From: CAIYZT01 sp031385445 | Lineage (GTDB): Bacteria; Pseudomonadota; Alphaproteobacteria; Rhodobacterales; Rhodobacteraceae | Direction: 5' to 3' | NCBI GenBank assembly: GCA_031385445.1 | Contig: JANNBM010000056.1 | Span: 310,001 to 374,000, forward strand | Length of the DNA: 64,000 nt | Part shown: in pieces, positions 17,500-27,453 of the stretch | Numbering within the stretch: position 1 is the stretch's first letter | How the letters are laid out: every line of letters starts with the position of its first letter | Program-made: the position numbers and the translations under genes | The notes under the pieces: generated by a model | Seen by the model: the letters and a program-made list of their open reading frames with translations, nothing else | Told to the model about the DNA's origin: nothing | Databases searched by the model: none

Positions 17500-19860
17500 T
17501 CATTCCCCGTAAGGCACCCAGATCGTTTTCACATCCGTCGCCTGCCGCAAAAATTCGCGCCCCTCGCCGTCCGTCCCATACCAATCCCGCGCCCGGCCGT
17601 TGTTGATCCATGTGCGCTTCAGGTTCGCGGCGGATTCCCTTTCGATCATCGCCGACAGAGGCGCGGACGAAAAGCTCCACACCGCATCCACATCCTGGTG
17701 CCCGGCAAGAGTCTTCGCCAGATCGCCGTGCCCGCCGGTCACGATATTGACCACGCCCGCCGGCAGATCTGAGGTTTCCAGAACCTGATACAGGTCCGTC
17801 GCCGACAAGGGCGCAGCCTCGGACGGCACCAGAACGCAGGTGTTTCCCATCGCAATCGCGGGCGCCATCACTGAGATCAGCCCCAAAAGCGGCGCCTCTT
17901 CGGGGCAGATCGCGCCGATCACCCCCCGCGCCTCGTTCATGGCCAGCGCGACGCCGCGGATCGGCACGGATTTCACCGCGCCGTCGTATTTGTCGGCCCA
18001 GGCGGCATAGAAAAACAGGCGCTGAATGGCGGCGTCCACCTCATCGGCGCCGGGTTTTCCGGTCTGATCCTTGATCCGCGCGGCAAACTCGTTTGCCCGC
18101 GCTGACAGGTTTTCCGCGATGTAAAACAGGATCTGCGCGCGGGCGTGGCCCGTCGTCCTGGCCCAGCCCTTGGCCCCTTGCGCCGCCTCAACCGCGTTGC
18201 GGATATCTTTGCGGTTGCCAATACCGACATGCCCCAAAAGACGGCCGCGTGGCCCGACAATGGCTTTGGAATACCCGCCGTCCGGGCGGGCCTGCTTGCC
18301 GCCGATAAAAAGCTTGGCCGTGCGATCGATTCCCTCAACGCTGACAAGCGCGGGGGCCGCAATCTTTGGCACCGGCAAAACCTTGGCCGCACGCGCCGGT
18401 TTCAGATAGGCAAGCAAGCCCTCCCAGCCGCCTTCCCGCCCAAACCCGCTTTCGCGCACTCCGCCAAAACCGGCCGCGGCGTCAAACAGATTGGTGGCAT
18501 TGACCCAAACCACCCCCGCCTTCAGCTTTGGCGCGATATCGAGCGCGAGGTTCACATTCTCGGTCCAGACCGTCGCGGCCAGCCCGTAGCGCGTGTTATT
18601 GGCGAGCGCCACCGCCTCTTCAGGCGTGCGGAAGGTCATCGACACCAGAACCGGGCCAAAGATTTCCTCCTGCATGAGGCGCGAGGCCGCCGACAATCCG
18701 GTGATCAAGGTGGGCGGGTAAAAACAGCCCTCCGGCACCTCACAGGCGGCGTGATAGACCGTGCCATCCGTACAGCCCGCCATCATCTGTTTGATCGCGC
18801 TCAACTGCACCGGATCGATGATCGCGCCCACATCGATGCATTTGTCCAACGGATCGCCCATCCGCAGCCCGTCCATCCGCCGCTTCAGCTTTGTATGGAA
18901 CCGCTCGGCCACGCCTTCCTGCACCAAAAGTCGGCTGCCCGCGCAGCAAACCTGCCCTTGATTGAACCAGATCGCATCGACCAGCCCCTCAATCGCGGAG
19001 TCGATATCGGCATCGTCGAACACGATATAGGGCGACTTGCCGCCCAACTCCAAGGTCAGCGCCTTGCCCGTCCCCGCCGTCGCCGCCCGAATAAGGCGGC
19101 CCACGGCGGTTGATCCGGTAAAGGCGATTTTGTTCACATCGCCGTGCGACACCAGCGCCGCCCCGGTGTCGCCGTCTCCGGTCACCACGTTCAAAACGCC
19201 CTTGGGCAGCCCGGCCTCACGGCTGATTTCGGCAAACAAAAGCGCGGTCAGGGGGGTGTATTCGGCCGGTTTCAGCACCACCGTATTGCCGGCGGCCAGC
19301 GCCGGGGCCACCTTCCATGCCAGCATCAGCAGTGGAAAATTCCACGGAATGACTGCGCCGCACACCCCCAAAGGCACCATGCCCGGTGCTTCGGTGGCGC
19401 ACAGCTGTGCCAGACCGGCGTGATAATAAAAATGCCGCGCGACCAAGGGCACGTCGATGTCGCGCGATTCGCGGATCGGTTTGCCGTTGTCCATCGTTTC
19501 CAGCACGGCAAACAACCGCGACTGCTTTTGCACCAACCGGGCAAGGGCATAAAGATACCTGGCCCGCTGATGCCCCGAAAGCCGCGCCCATTTCGGCTGC
19601 GCGCGGCGGGCGGCGGCAACGGCGGCGTCCAGATCGGCGGCGCTGCCTTGGCTCACCTCGGCCAGAACCGCGCCCGTGGCCGGATTGCGGGTTTCAAAGG
19701 TTTCGCCCGGCCCGGCACCCGGTGCGGTAAAAGCGCCGTCGATCCAATGACCAAATCGCCCGCCGTGGGCCGCAATCCACGCCAGCGCCTCGGCATTTCC
19801 CTCGGGCGCGGGGCCATAAGCCATGCTGTCAAAGATGTCGCGAACGGTGGGTTTGTTCAT
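17500..19860 (-). CDS. ALDH16-type aldehyde dehydrogenase (catalytic domain plus degenerate second domain)
   Basis: This 786-residue protein has two aldehyde dehydrogenase domains. Residues about 40-495 form a complete enzyme: N174 in PWNF, E271 in LELGGKSP, and catalytic C305 in GQVCCAGSR. Residues about 505-786 resemble a second ALDH fold but have no catalytic Cys, no Glu motif, and a shortened end. This is the arrangement of ALDH16 proteins, known as active enzymes in bacteria. It lies next to deoC in the same direction, so acetaldehyde from DERA is a likely substrate, giving acetate and NADH (inference). Length is normal for bacterial ALDH16. Confidence 0.9.
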   Translation of the reverse strand: MNKPTVRDIFDSMAYGPAPEGNAEALAWIAAHGGRFGHWIDGAFTAPGAGPGETFETRNPATGAVLAEVSQGSAADLDAAVAAARRAQPKWARLSGHQRARYLYALARLVQKQSRLFAVLETMDNGKPIRESRDIDVPLVARHFYYHAGLAQLCATEAPGMVPLGVCGAVIPWNFPLLMLAWKVAPALAAGNTVVLKPAEYTPLTALLFAEISREAGLPKGVLNVVTGDGDTGAALVSHGDVNKIAFTGSTAVGRLIRAATAGTGKALTLELGGKSPYIVFDDADIDSAIEGLVDAIWFNQGQVCCAGSRLLVQEGVAERFHTKLKRRMDGLRMGDPLDKCIDVGAIIDPVQLSAIKQMMAGCTDGTVYHAACEVPEGCFYPPTLITGLSAASRLMQEEIFGPVLVSMTFRTPEEAVALANNTRYGLAATVWTENVNLALDIAPKLKAGVVWVNATNLFDAAAGFGGVRESGFGREGGWEGLLAYLKPARAAKVLPVPKIAAPALVSVEGIDRTAKLFIGGKQARPDGGYSKAIVGPRGRLLGHVGIGNRKDIRNAVEAAQGAKGWARTTGHARAQILFYIAENLSARANEFAARIKDQTGKPGADEVDAAIQRLFFYAAWADKYDGAVKSVPIRGVALAMNEARGVIGAICPEEAPLLGLISVMAPAIAMGNTCVLVPSEAAPLSATDLYQVLETSDLPAGVVNIVTGGHGDLAKTLAGHQDVDAVWSFSSAPLSAMIERESAANLKRTWINNGRARDWYGTDGEGREFLRQATDVKTIWVPYGE

Positions 19861-19902
19861 GGTCTTGTCCTTGAAAACGTTCGGGCTTCAGGAAGGTGGC
19901 AG

Positions 19903-19998
19903 GTTTGGATATTTGAACCAAAGTGCAGCTGCTGTTCCCCTTCAATGTGGTCCGGGTATCCCGGGGCGGGCGGCTTTGCCGCGAGGGGCAGCGTCCGG
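19903..19998. repeat. Extragenic palindromic element, copy 2
   Basis: The gap between deoC and the ALDH gene holds GTTTGGATATTTGAACC, then GGTCCGGGTATCCCGGGGCGGG, then a GCGGCTTTGCCGC hairpin and GGGGCAGCGTCC. This combines an A/T-rich core with G/C palindromes as in the other copies. It may also affect mRNA stability between the two genes. Confidence 0.45.
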
Positions 19999-20021
19999 TT
20001 TGCAATGGCGGTCCTCATCCT

Positions 20022-21008
20022 TCATCCCATCGCATGACGGTTGGCGGCCGAATACTGGCCGGTCAGATAATGTTCCAACTGCCGCTCTATATCGCCCAAA
20101 AGCGACGAGGCGCCGAAACGGAACAGGTCTGGCTGCAGCCATGGATGGCCAAGCTCGTCCTTCATCAAGGACAGGTAGGTCAGCGCATCCTTGGCCTTGG
20201 CGATGCCCCCAGCAGGCTTGTAGCCCACCTTGAACCCGGTTCGCGCTTCGTAATCGCGGATGCAGCGCACCATGGTCAGGGTCACGGGCAGCGTGGCATT
20301 CACGCCCTCTTTGCCGGTTGAGGTTTTGATGAAATCGGCCCCGCCCATCATGCAGATCAGCGAGGCGCGGGCGACGTTGCGCAGGGTGCCAAGTTCGCCC
20401 GTCGCAAGGATCGCCTTGACATGCGCATCGCCGCAGGCCGCGCGCATATCGCGCATTTCGTCGTACAAAGCCTGCCAGTTCTGCGTGAGCACGTGGCGGC
20501 GCGAGATGACAATGTCGATCTCCTTTGCTCCGGCGCGCACACTTTCGCCAATTTCGGCGATGCGCAAATGATAGGGCGACAGGCCCGCCGGAAACCCGGT
20601 GGACACCGCCGCAACCGGAATGCCCGAGCCTTCAAGCGCGCGCACCGCCGTTTCCACCATGTCGTGATACACGCAAACCGCGCCTGTGGTCAGGCCGGGC
20701 AGGCCCAGTTTTTCAAGCGTTTCCTGCCGCACCGGCTGCCGCGCCTTGGCGCAAAGCCGCTGCACCCGGCCCGGTGTATCGTCGCCCGACAATGTGGTCA
20801 GATCGATCACAGAGATCGCTTTAAGCAGCCACGCCGCTTGAAACTCTTTCTTCACCGACCGCCGCCCGCCAATCGTCGCCGCGCGCCGCTCAATCGCTGA
20901 TGTGTTGGCCTGCACTGAGGCCACCCAGTCCAGATCCAGCGCCATGCCGGGGTTGCGGGCATGGGCGGCGAGGGGCAGTTGGGATTTCGTCACGGTTTCG
21001 GTCTGCAT
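20022..21008 (-). CDS. deoC: Deoxyribose-phosphate aldolase
   Basis: This 328-residue class I aldolase splits 2-deoxyribose-5-phosphate into glyceraldehyde-3-phosphate and acetaldehyde. The Schiff-base lysine is K228 in ADFIKTSTGK, the second active-site lysine is K264 in GYKPAGG, and D165 lies in EIDIVIS. The length places it in the longer DeoC group with an N-terminal extension. I chose the ATG at 21008, which has AAGG upstream; an in-frame ATG 39 bp upstream has no ribosome site. With the adjacent aldehyde dehydrogenase it forms a short path from deoxynucleosides to central metabolism. Confidence 0.93.
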   Translation of the reverse strand: MQTETVTKSQLPLAAHARNPGMALDLDWVASVQANTSAIERRAATIGGRRSVKKEFQAAWLLKAISVIDLTTLSGDDTPGRVQRLCAKARQPVRQETLEKLGLPGLTTGAVCVYHDMVETAVRALEGSGIPVAAVSTGFPAGLSPYHLRIAEIGESVRAGAKEIDIVISRRHVLTQNWQALYDEMRDMRAACGDAHVKAILATGELGTLRNVARASLICMMGGADFIKTSTGKEGVNATLPVTLTMVRCIRDYEARTGFKVGYKPAGGIAKAKDALTYLSLMKDELGHPWLQPDLFRFGASSLLGDIERQLEHYLTGQYSAANRHAMG

Positions 21009-21236
21009 GGGGGTGGCCTTGCCAAGGGGATTGGACGCAGTTTGCATGTCGGGCGGGCCAGCGGCAAGGAAAGTTCCATGCGCGGGCGGGCCGGGTGCAA
21101 TTTTTTGACCAAAAGGTCAGAATGCGTGGCCCCGCCGCATCGGACCGAAACCAGACCATCATACTACCAATCGCCATTTCCCTTGACCCTGCCGCGAAGT
21201 TCAGGCGTTTTGCGCTGAATTACAAAGGGACGCGCG

Positions 21237-22541
21237 ATGGAAACCTTGGATCTGACGCAGCATTGGGCCGGGATCATCGCTTTGGTGCTGTTCGTCGCTG
21301 CCTATGTTCTGGTGATTTTCGAAGAAGCCACCCATATGCGCAAATCCAAGCCGGTGATGGTGGCGGCGGGGTTGATCTGGGCGTTGATCGGGATTGCCTA
21401 TGCGCAGGCCGGGCTTTCGGATGCCGCGCATGAACATGCGGCAAGGATGATCGGCGAATATGGCGAGTTGTTTCTGTTTCTTCTGGTCGCCATCACCTTT
21501 GTGAACACCATGGAAGAGCGGCGCACCTTTGACGTTCTGCGCGCGCGGCTGGTCGGGCTTGGCCTTGGCTTTCGCCAGCTTTTCCTTTTGACCGGGGTTC
21601 TGTCGTTTTTCCTGTCCTCGGTTCTGGACAATCTGACCACGGCTTTGGTGATGGGCGCGGTGGTGATGGCCATCGGCAAGGGTCATCCACGATTCGTCGC
21701 GCTCGCCTGCATTTCCACGGTTGTCGCTGCCAATGCGGGCGGGGCGTTTTCGCCCTTTGGCGACATCACGACGCTGATGGTCTGGCAAAAAGAAAAGCTG
21801 TCGTTTTTCGAGTTTTTCAATCTGTTCCTGCCCTCGTTGGTCAATTGGGTCGTGCCCGCGGCGATCATGGTGTTCGCGGTGCCGAACGAAAAGCCAAAGG
21901 CGCATACCGAAGCCGTTCAGGGCAAACCCGGCATGCGCGGCGTGATCGTGCTGTTTGCGGTGACCATCGCGCTTGCTGTTGGGTTCAAGAATTTCCTCTC
22001 TCTGCCGCCCGCCTTGGGCATGATGCTGGGCCTTGGGCTTTTGCAACTGTGGTCCTATTATCTGACGATGTCCGGCACCCGCAAAGCCAACGAGGATATG
22101 GTGCTGGACGCCTTTCAACTGGTGGCCAAGGTTGAATGGGACACGCTTTTGTTCTTCTTTGGCATCATCTTTGCGGTCGGGGGCCTGGGTGTTCTGGGAT
22201 ATCTCGGGCTTGCCTCGGTGGCGCTTTACACCGACCTAGGCCCCACGGCGGCCAACATCATCATCGGGCTTTTGTCGGCCATCGTGGACAATATTCCGCT
22301 GATGTTCGCCGTTTTGACCATGGACCCGGTGATGGGCGACGGGCAGTGGCTGTTGATCACGCTGACCTGCGGGGTGGGCGGTTCGATCCTGTCGGTCGGG
22401 TCAGCGGCGGGGGTGGCGCTGATGGGGCAGGCGCGGGGAGTTTATACTTTTTCGGCGCATCTGAAATGGGCCTGGGCTGTGGCTTTGGGCTATGGCGCAT
22501 CGATCGTTGTGCATCTTTGGCTGAATGCGGGGCTGTTCTGA
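21237..22541 (+). CDS. nhaD: Sodium/proton antiporter, NhaD family
   Basis: This 434-residue membrane protein has about 12 hydrophobic segments. NhaD/ArsB-superfamily signatures are present: SSVLDNLTTALVMG, NAGGAFSPFGDITTLMVW, IVDNIPLMFAVLTMD, and the C-terminal VGSAAGVALMGQARG. NhaD exports sodium in exchange for protons and is common in marine and salt-adapted bacteria. It stands alone after a divergent 228-bp region; its stop is followed within 17 bp by a P-loop kinase gene, possibly a two-gene unit. Confidence 0.92.
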   Translation: METLDLTQHWAGIIALVLFVAAYVLVIFEEATHMRKSKPVMVAAGLIWALIGIAYAQAGLSDAAHEHAARMIGEYGELFLFLLVAITFVNTMEERRTFDVLRARLVGLGLGFRQLFLLTGVLSFFLSSVLDNLTTALVMGAVVMAIGKGHPRFVALACISTVVAANAGGAFSPFGDITTLMVWQKEKLSFFEFFNLFLPSLVNWVVPAAIMVFAVPNEKPKAHTEAVQGKPGMRGVIVLFAVTIALAVGFKNFLSLPPALGMMLGLGLLQLWSYYLTMSGTRKANEDMVLDAFQLVAKVEWDTLLFFFGIIFAVGGLGVLGYLGLASVALYTDLGPTAANIIIGLLSAIVDNIPLMFAVLTMDPVMGDGQWLLITLTCGVGGSILSVGSAAGVALMGQARGVYTFSAHLKWAWAVALGYGASIVVHLWLNAGLF

Positions 22542-22557
22542 CATGCAGGAAATTTCG

Positions 22558-23160
22558 ATGCGCGATCTGGCATCCACTATTCGCGCAAATGCACCGCAAA
22601 CCGGGCGCTTCATCGTGGCGCTGGCAGGGCCGCCGGGGGCGGGCAAATCCACCGCCGCGGCGGAGTTGGTGACAGCGCTTGGCGCTGGGGCGCGAGCCGT
22701 GCCGATGGACGGGTTTCATTATGACGACGCCATCCTGAACGCACGCGGCGCGCGAGGCCGCAAAGGCGCGCCCGATACGTTTGACGTCATGGGGTTCCTG
22801 CATCTTTTACGCCGCCTGCGCACCGAGGACGAGGTCGCGATCCCGATTTTCGACCGCTCCCTGGAGCTGTCGCGCGGCTCGGCCGAGATTGTCGGGCCGG
22901 ATGACCGCATCCTGGTGGTCGAGGGCAACTATCTTTTGCTGCGCGAGCCGCCTTGGGACCGTGTTGCGCCACTGGTGGACATGTCCGTCTGGCTGGACGT
23001 GCCGGAGGCCGAGCTTGACCGCAGGCTGCGCGCGCGCTGGGCGTTTTACGGCAAAACCCCGCAGGCGGCGCGTGATTGGATCGACGGTAACGACATGCCC
23101 AACATCCGCCGCGTCACCCAAGGCTCGGCCCCCGCCCACTTTATCCTGCGCTGGGGATAA
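22558..23160 (+). CDS. P-loop kinase of the uridine kinase/phosphoribulokinase-like group
   Basis: This 200-residue protein has Walker A GPPGAGKST at residues 24-32, a substrate loop VPMDGFHYDDAIL near 48-60, and GRKGAPDTFDV typical of small PRK/PanK-like kinases. RILVVEGNYLLL forms the Walker B-like strand. Such proteins include YggC and the FrcK-type kinases linked to sugar transport in rhizobia; the substrate cannot be told. The start at 22558 has AGGA seven bases upstream; an in-frame ATG at 22543 is nearer to the nhaD stop and has no such site. Confidence 0.82.
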   Translation: MRDLASTIRANAPQTGRFIVALAGPPGAGKSTAAAELVTALGAGARAVPMDGFHYDDAILNARGARGRKGAPDTFDVMGFLHLLRRLRTEDEVAIPIFDRSLELSRGSAEIVGPDDRILVVEGNYLLLREPPWDRVAPLVDMSVWLDVPEAELDRRLRARWAFYGKTPQAARDWIDGNDMPNIRRVTQGSAPAHFILRWG

Positions 23161-23167
23161 GCGCCGA

Positions 23168-24091
23168 TCAGCCCTGCGGCGTCATGGATTTGCGCTGCAT
23201 GGCGCGCTCCAGCCCCAATTTCCGCTCGCGCCAGATGATCAGGATACCGGCAAAGATCACAAGCGCCGCGCCGCCCAGCATGGTCCAGGTCGGCACTTCG
23301 CTGAACACGAAATAGCCGATCATCAGCGCGAAAATCATCGAGGCGTATTCGAACGGCGCCACCACGGAAGCGTCCGCCTCGCGGTAGCTGGAGGTCAGGA
23401 ATATCTGGCCTAGCCCGCCCAATATCCCAGCCCCGATCAGCGTCAGCGATTGCAGCAGCGTTGGCACCGCCCAGCCAAAGGGGATGGTCAAAAGGGACAG
23501 CGCCGAGCCGGTGACGGAAAACCAGAAGACGATGGTGGCGGTCTTTTCGGTTTGCACCAGTTTGCGCACAAAGACCTGTGCGAGGGCGGCGAAAACCGCC
23601 CCGCCCAGCACCAGCATCGCGCCGAACGCCTCGCGCTGCGACGCAACTTCGCCATTCAAAACGCTCAGGCGCGGCGACAGGACGATCATCACGCCGATCA
23701 GCCCCAGGAACACCGCCGCGATGCGGAACGCCCGCACCTCTTCGCCCAGAAACATCGCGGCGAAAATGACCGTCAGCAGCGGCGCGGCATAGCTGATTGC
23801 GGTCACTTCGGGCAGGGGCAAAAGCCCAAGCCCGGCAAATCCAAGCCCCATCGCCGTGGTGCCGACCACCCCGCGCCAGACATGGCCCATCGGCGCTGCT
23901 GTGCGAAACCCGGTGGCCAGCTCGGCGCGCAGCGCCAACCAGACCACGATGACCGGAATGGCAAAGAACGAGCGAAAAAACACCGCCTGACCCGCCGGAA
24001 CGCTGCCCGCAGTGGTTTTGATCAGCGACGCCATGACGATGAAAATCATCACCGAAATCAGCTTCAGGACAATGCCGCGCAAAGGTCTCAT
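23168..24091 (-). CDS. EamA-family (DMT superfamily) transporter
   Basis: This 307-residue protein has ten hydrophobic segments arranged as two EamA halves. The first ends near APLLTVIFAAMFLGEEV and the second near EYASMIFALMIGYFVFSEVPTW, both standard EamA endings. Members export or import small metabolites such as amino acids or S-adenosylmethionine; the substrate is unknown. The ATG at 24091 has AAAGGAG upstream, which decides it against an in-frame start 105 bp upstream. It converges on the kinase gene and is divergent from adenine deaminase. Confidence 0.88.
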   Translation of the reverse strand: MRPLRGIVLKLISVMIFIVMASLIKTTAGSVPAGQAVFFRSFFAIPVIVVWLALRAELATGFRTAAPMGHVWRGVVGTTAMGLGFAGLGLLPLPEVTAISYAAPLLTVIFAAMFLGEEVRAFRIAAVFLGLIGVMIVLSPRLSVLNGEVASQREAFGAMLVLGGAVFAALAQVFVRKLVQTEKTATIVFWFSVTGSALSLLTIPFGWAVPTLLQSLTLIGAGILGGLGQIFLTSSYREADASVVAPFEYASMIFALMIGYFVFSEVPTWTMLGGAALVIFAGILIIWRERKLGLERAMQRKSMTPQG

Positions 24092-24208
24092 CACCGCGCT
24101 CCTTTGCCTGCCTTTCCACCATCCCGCGCCCCGATGTGCAAGGGGCGCCGACATCGCCCCTTTACCGGGCGCGCCCTTTGTTGTTCCCTGCTGCAAAGGG
24201 AGAACTCC

Positions 24209-25909
24209 ATGGCCAAGGCACCGCTGTCAGACCGAATTGCCCAAGGCAGGGGCGTGGTTCCCGCCGATCTGGTTCTGCGAGGGGGAAGGGTGTTTGATCT
24301 GATCACGGGCGATCTGGTGCAAACCGACGTCGCGATTTGCGGCGATACGATTGTGGGGGTGTTCGGCGCGTATGAAGGGCGCGACGTGATCGACGTTTCG
24401 GGCCAGATTCTGGTGCCCGGTTTCATCGACACGCATCTGCATATTGAATCCTCCTTGGTCACGCCGTTTGAATTTGACCGCTGCGTTGGCCCGCACGGCG
24501 TGACGACGGCGATCTGCGATCCGCATGAGATTGCCAATGTCTGCGGGATGGAGGGGATCCACTATTTCCTTGAGGCCAGCGCGCTGACCTTGATGGATAT
24601 CCGGGTGCAACTGTCGTCCTGCGTGCCCTCGACCCATATGGAAACCACGGGTGCGCGGCTGGAGGCGGCCGATCTGATCCCTCTGATGGATCATCCGCGG
24701 GTGATCGGGTTGGCGGAGTTCATGAACTATCCCGGCGTTTTGCATCAGGACCCCGGCTGCATGGCCAAGTTGCAGGCTTGGGAGGGGCGGCATATCGACG
24801 GGCACGCGCCCTTGCTGCGGGGCCGCGATCTGAACGGGTACATCGCCGCCGGGATCAGGACCGAGCATGAGGCGACGAGTTACGACGAGGGCTTGGAAAA
24901 GCTGCGCAAGGGGATGCGGGTGTTGATCCGCGAGGGGTCGGTGTCGAAGGATCTGCATGCGCTGGTTGGGCTGTTGACCGAACGGTTTGCCCCCTATCTG
25001 TGCTTTTGCACCGATGACCGGAACCCCTTGGACATCGGCGAGCATGGGCATCTGGATTACATGATCCGCACCGCGATTGCCTTGGGCGCGCCGCCGCTTG
25101 CGGTGTACCGCGCGGCCAGCCTTTCGGCGGCCGAAGCGTTTGGGTTGAAAGATCGCGGGTTGATCGCGCCGGGCAAGCGGGCCGATATCGCGGTGATTGA
25201 TGATCTGGCTTCGTGCCGCGTGGCACGGGTGTTTGCGGGCGGGGTGGAAATGACGGCGGCGGCGTTCGCGGCGCGCGCGGAGATCCCGCCGGTCGCGCGC
25301 CATTCGGTCAAGGCCGGGCGGGTAGAGCCGCACCATTTCCGCACCGGGGGCAACCGGGTGGAAACCCCCGTGATCGGGATCGTGCCGGGCAAGATCATCA
25401 CCCCGCATCTGACCTTTGATATCGCGCCCGAAGATGGCGACAAACGCCCCGATCTGACGCGCGATCTGGTGAAGATCGCGGTGATTGAACGGCACGGAAA
25501 GAACGGCAACCGCGCCACAGGCTTCGTGCAGGGCTTCGGGTTGCAGCGGGGGGCTATTGGATCGACCGTGTGTCATGACCACCACAATATCGCGGTGGTG
25601 GGGGTGGATTACGACGATATGGCGCTGGCGGCGAACAGGCTGGGGCAGATCGAGGGCGGGTTTGTGGTTGTGGAAGGGGGGCGGGTTCTGGCGGAGCTGG
25701 CGCTTCCTTTGGCGGGGTTGATGAGTTTGAAAACGTTCGAGGAGGTTCGCGCCGATCTGGAGGCATTGCGGGCGGCCGCAAAGGGGCTGGGCGTGGTTTT
25801 GGAAGAACCGTTCTTGCAGCTGGCCTTTTTGTGTCTGCCGGTCATCCCGCACCTGAAAATCACCGATTTCGGGATGGTCGATGTGGACCGGTTTGAGGTG
25901 ATGCCCTGA
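24209..25909 (+). CDS. ade: Adenine deaminase
   Basis: This 566-residue amidohydrolase converts adenine to hypoxanthine. Metal ligands H76 and H78 are in GFIDTHLHIESS, followed by the family-specific GVTTAICDPHEIANVCG. The later GHAP, CTDDR and AASLSAAEAFGL motifs and the C-terminal domain with GSTVCHDHHNIAVVG fit Ade rather than eukaryotic-type adenosine deaminases. AAAGGGAGA lies 5-13 bp before the ATG. It fits with the deoC region as nucleobase and nucleoside salvage, although the genes are not in one operon. Confidence 0.95.
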   Translation: MAKAPLSDRIAQGRGVVPADLVLRGGRVFDLITGDLVQTDVAICGDTIVGVFGAYEGRDVIDVSGQILVPGFIDTHLHIESSLVTPFEFDRCVGPHGVTTAICDPHEIANVCGMEGIHYFLEASALTLMDIRVQLSSCVPSTHMETTGARLEAADLIPLMDHPRVIGLAEFMNYPGVLHQDPGCMAKLQAWEGRHIDGHAPLLRGRDLNGYIAAGIRTEHEATSYDEGLEKLRKGMRVLIREGSVSKDLHALVGLLTERFAPYLCFCTDDRNPLDIGEHGHLDYMIRTAIALGAPPLAVYRAASLSAAEAFGLKDRGLIAPGKRADIAVIDDLASCRVARVFAGGVEMTAAAFAARAEIPPVARHSVKAGRVEPHHFRTGGNRVETPVIGIVPGKIITPHLTFDIAPEDGDKRPDLTRDLVKIAVIERHGKNGNRATGFVQGFGLQRGAIGSTVCHDHHNIAVVGVDYDDMALAANRLGQIEGGFVVVEGGRVLAELALPLAGLMSLKTFEEVRADLEALRAAAKGLGVVLEEPFLQLAFLCLPVIPHLKITDFGMVDVDRFEVMP

Positions 25910-26114
25910 GGTTGGGGCGCACAGAAAAGCGGTAAGACCCTGAAAGAAGACAGGGCTTGGCCCGGTTCATTCTGCCAAAATCCCGGTCCGGGGGATGTCT
26001 TGCCCGACGACGAACAGGATGCCTGACCTCATCGCGTTCAGGCCGGATTCCTGCAGGCCCATAAACAGGGCCGATCACCCGGAAATCGCGGTGATTTTGT
26101 CAGCAGGATTTGAG

Positions 26115-27254
26115 ATGGCCGTGACCTTGAATGGCACCGGTGGCGACGACTTGCTGTTGTGTGGTGGACACTTGGCTTAGATGAACCTGAATCGTCAAAC
26201 GGCGAAAGTCGGCGGATGGACGGTTGGTTTTTCCAACACCGAAATCGTCGAGAGTTACGAGGGCAACGATACCCTGACTTGAGCCGCTTTCACCATTCGG
26301 ATGGATGAAGGCGCGGGCGCCGATGAGAGCGATCTGCGCGATTCGGATGGCCTTGCCAAAGACGGTGAGGGCCACGACACGATGACAGGCGGCAGCGGCA
26401 ATCGCACGATCTATGGCGGCAGGGGCCTTGACCGTGCATTTGGCGGGTCGGATCGTCTGGCTGAAGGCGGTGGCGCGCAACAAATATGGGCCGGGCAGGG
26501 AGCTTGCGCGTTTGTCGATCCGTTGGTGGATGGCAATGGCCACGATACCTTCATCGGGGCGGGCAAAGACCCCTTTGAGATGGCGGATTGCAACGTTGGT
26601 GGGGTCTATGGTGTGGGCCCTGCGGGAACGGTGTTCTGGGGCTCTGTCACCCATGATCGGTTCAACGTTGAAACCGTCACCCCGTGTGATGGCAAGGACC
26701 GCATCATAGGGCCCTCGGACGCCAACAGGATCTATGCCGGCGGCGGGACGGACAGGGTTGACCTTTCCAAGGCCAGCGGCGCGCGCAGTCTGGATTTGGT
26801 GACCGGGCTTTTGTCGGAAATGGCGGGGCAGCCGGCTTTCAAAATGTCATCGGTGGTGATTTCAATGCGACGATTTCGCGAACCGATGGCAACAACATGA
26901 TCAGCGGCGGGGCAGGCGACGACACGCTGAACGGGGACCAGAACAGGGACAGTCTGAACGGAAGCGATGTTTTGCGCGGTTCAGCAGGCAACGGCACGCT
27001 GCCGGGCGATTCCGTTCAGGACACGCTGATCGGCTGGCGAGGTTCGTCCGTCTGCGGCAACGGGCGGGATACTGGTTCAAATTGATCCGAATGACGATGC
27101 CCCGGCGGATGTGGAGATTACCTTGCAAGGAACCGCAGGCATCGAGGGGAGAAGTGATCTTGTAAATCAGCGCGCGGCCAGCCGCATGGAAAAGGGCAAA
27201 AGCGGTGACGCAGGGGATCGTTTGATTGTCAGGGCAGTCAGGCCACCCCAGTGA
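26115..27254 (+). pseudogene. Degraded RTX-type (hemolysin-type calcium-binding) secreted protein gene
   Basis: One reading frame from the ATG at 26115 (MAVTLNGTGGDDLLL) continues through an in-frame TAG at 26178 and TGA at 26280 to about 26820, with RTX-like nonapeptides such as MTGGSGNRTIYGG and GGRGLDRAFGG. Near 26820-26832 the similarity moves to another frame (NVIGGDFNATI, then ISGGAGDDTLNGD). Near 27040-27070 it returns to the first frame with LVQIDPNDDAPADVEITLQG, like the C-terminal target region of type I secretion substrates. Two stops and two frameshifts mean no full product. Glycine-aspartate repeats are eroded, so decay is not recent. Confidence 0.75.
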
Positions 27255-27453
27255 TTGGCAAGCGCGGTGCATGGGGGTTTTCCGCCCCCAACGCGGGTTA
27301 GAAAACCCCGCTTCGCCCTTTGGATATGTGAACCACAGTGAAGGCGTCAGTCGTCCGCACAGCCCTTCAAGTTGTTTTATTAACCTCTGGGGCAGCGCCG
27401 CCGTCCTTCTGCCAAACACCTTGCGCGGCAGCGCTCCGCTGGATCAGGCTGGG

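Noticed and set aside
23450..24208. Long N-terminal extension of adenine deaminase
   Set aside because: The extra 253 codons are antisense to the EamA gene; a strong ribosome site at 24195-24203 places the start at 24209.
24227..25852. Open frame of 541 codons opposite adenine deaminase
   Set aside because: Antisense shadow of a conserved gene; no recognisable protein features.
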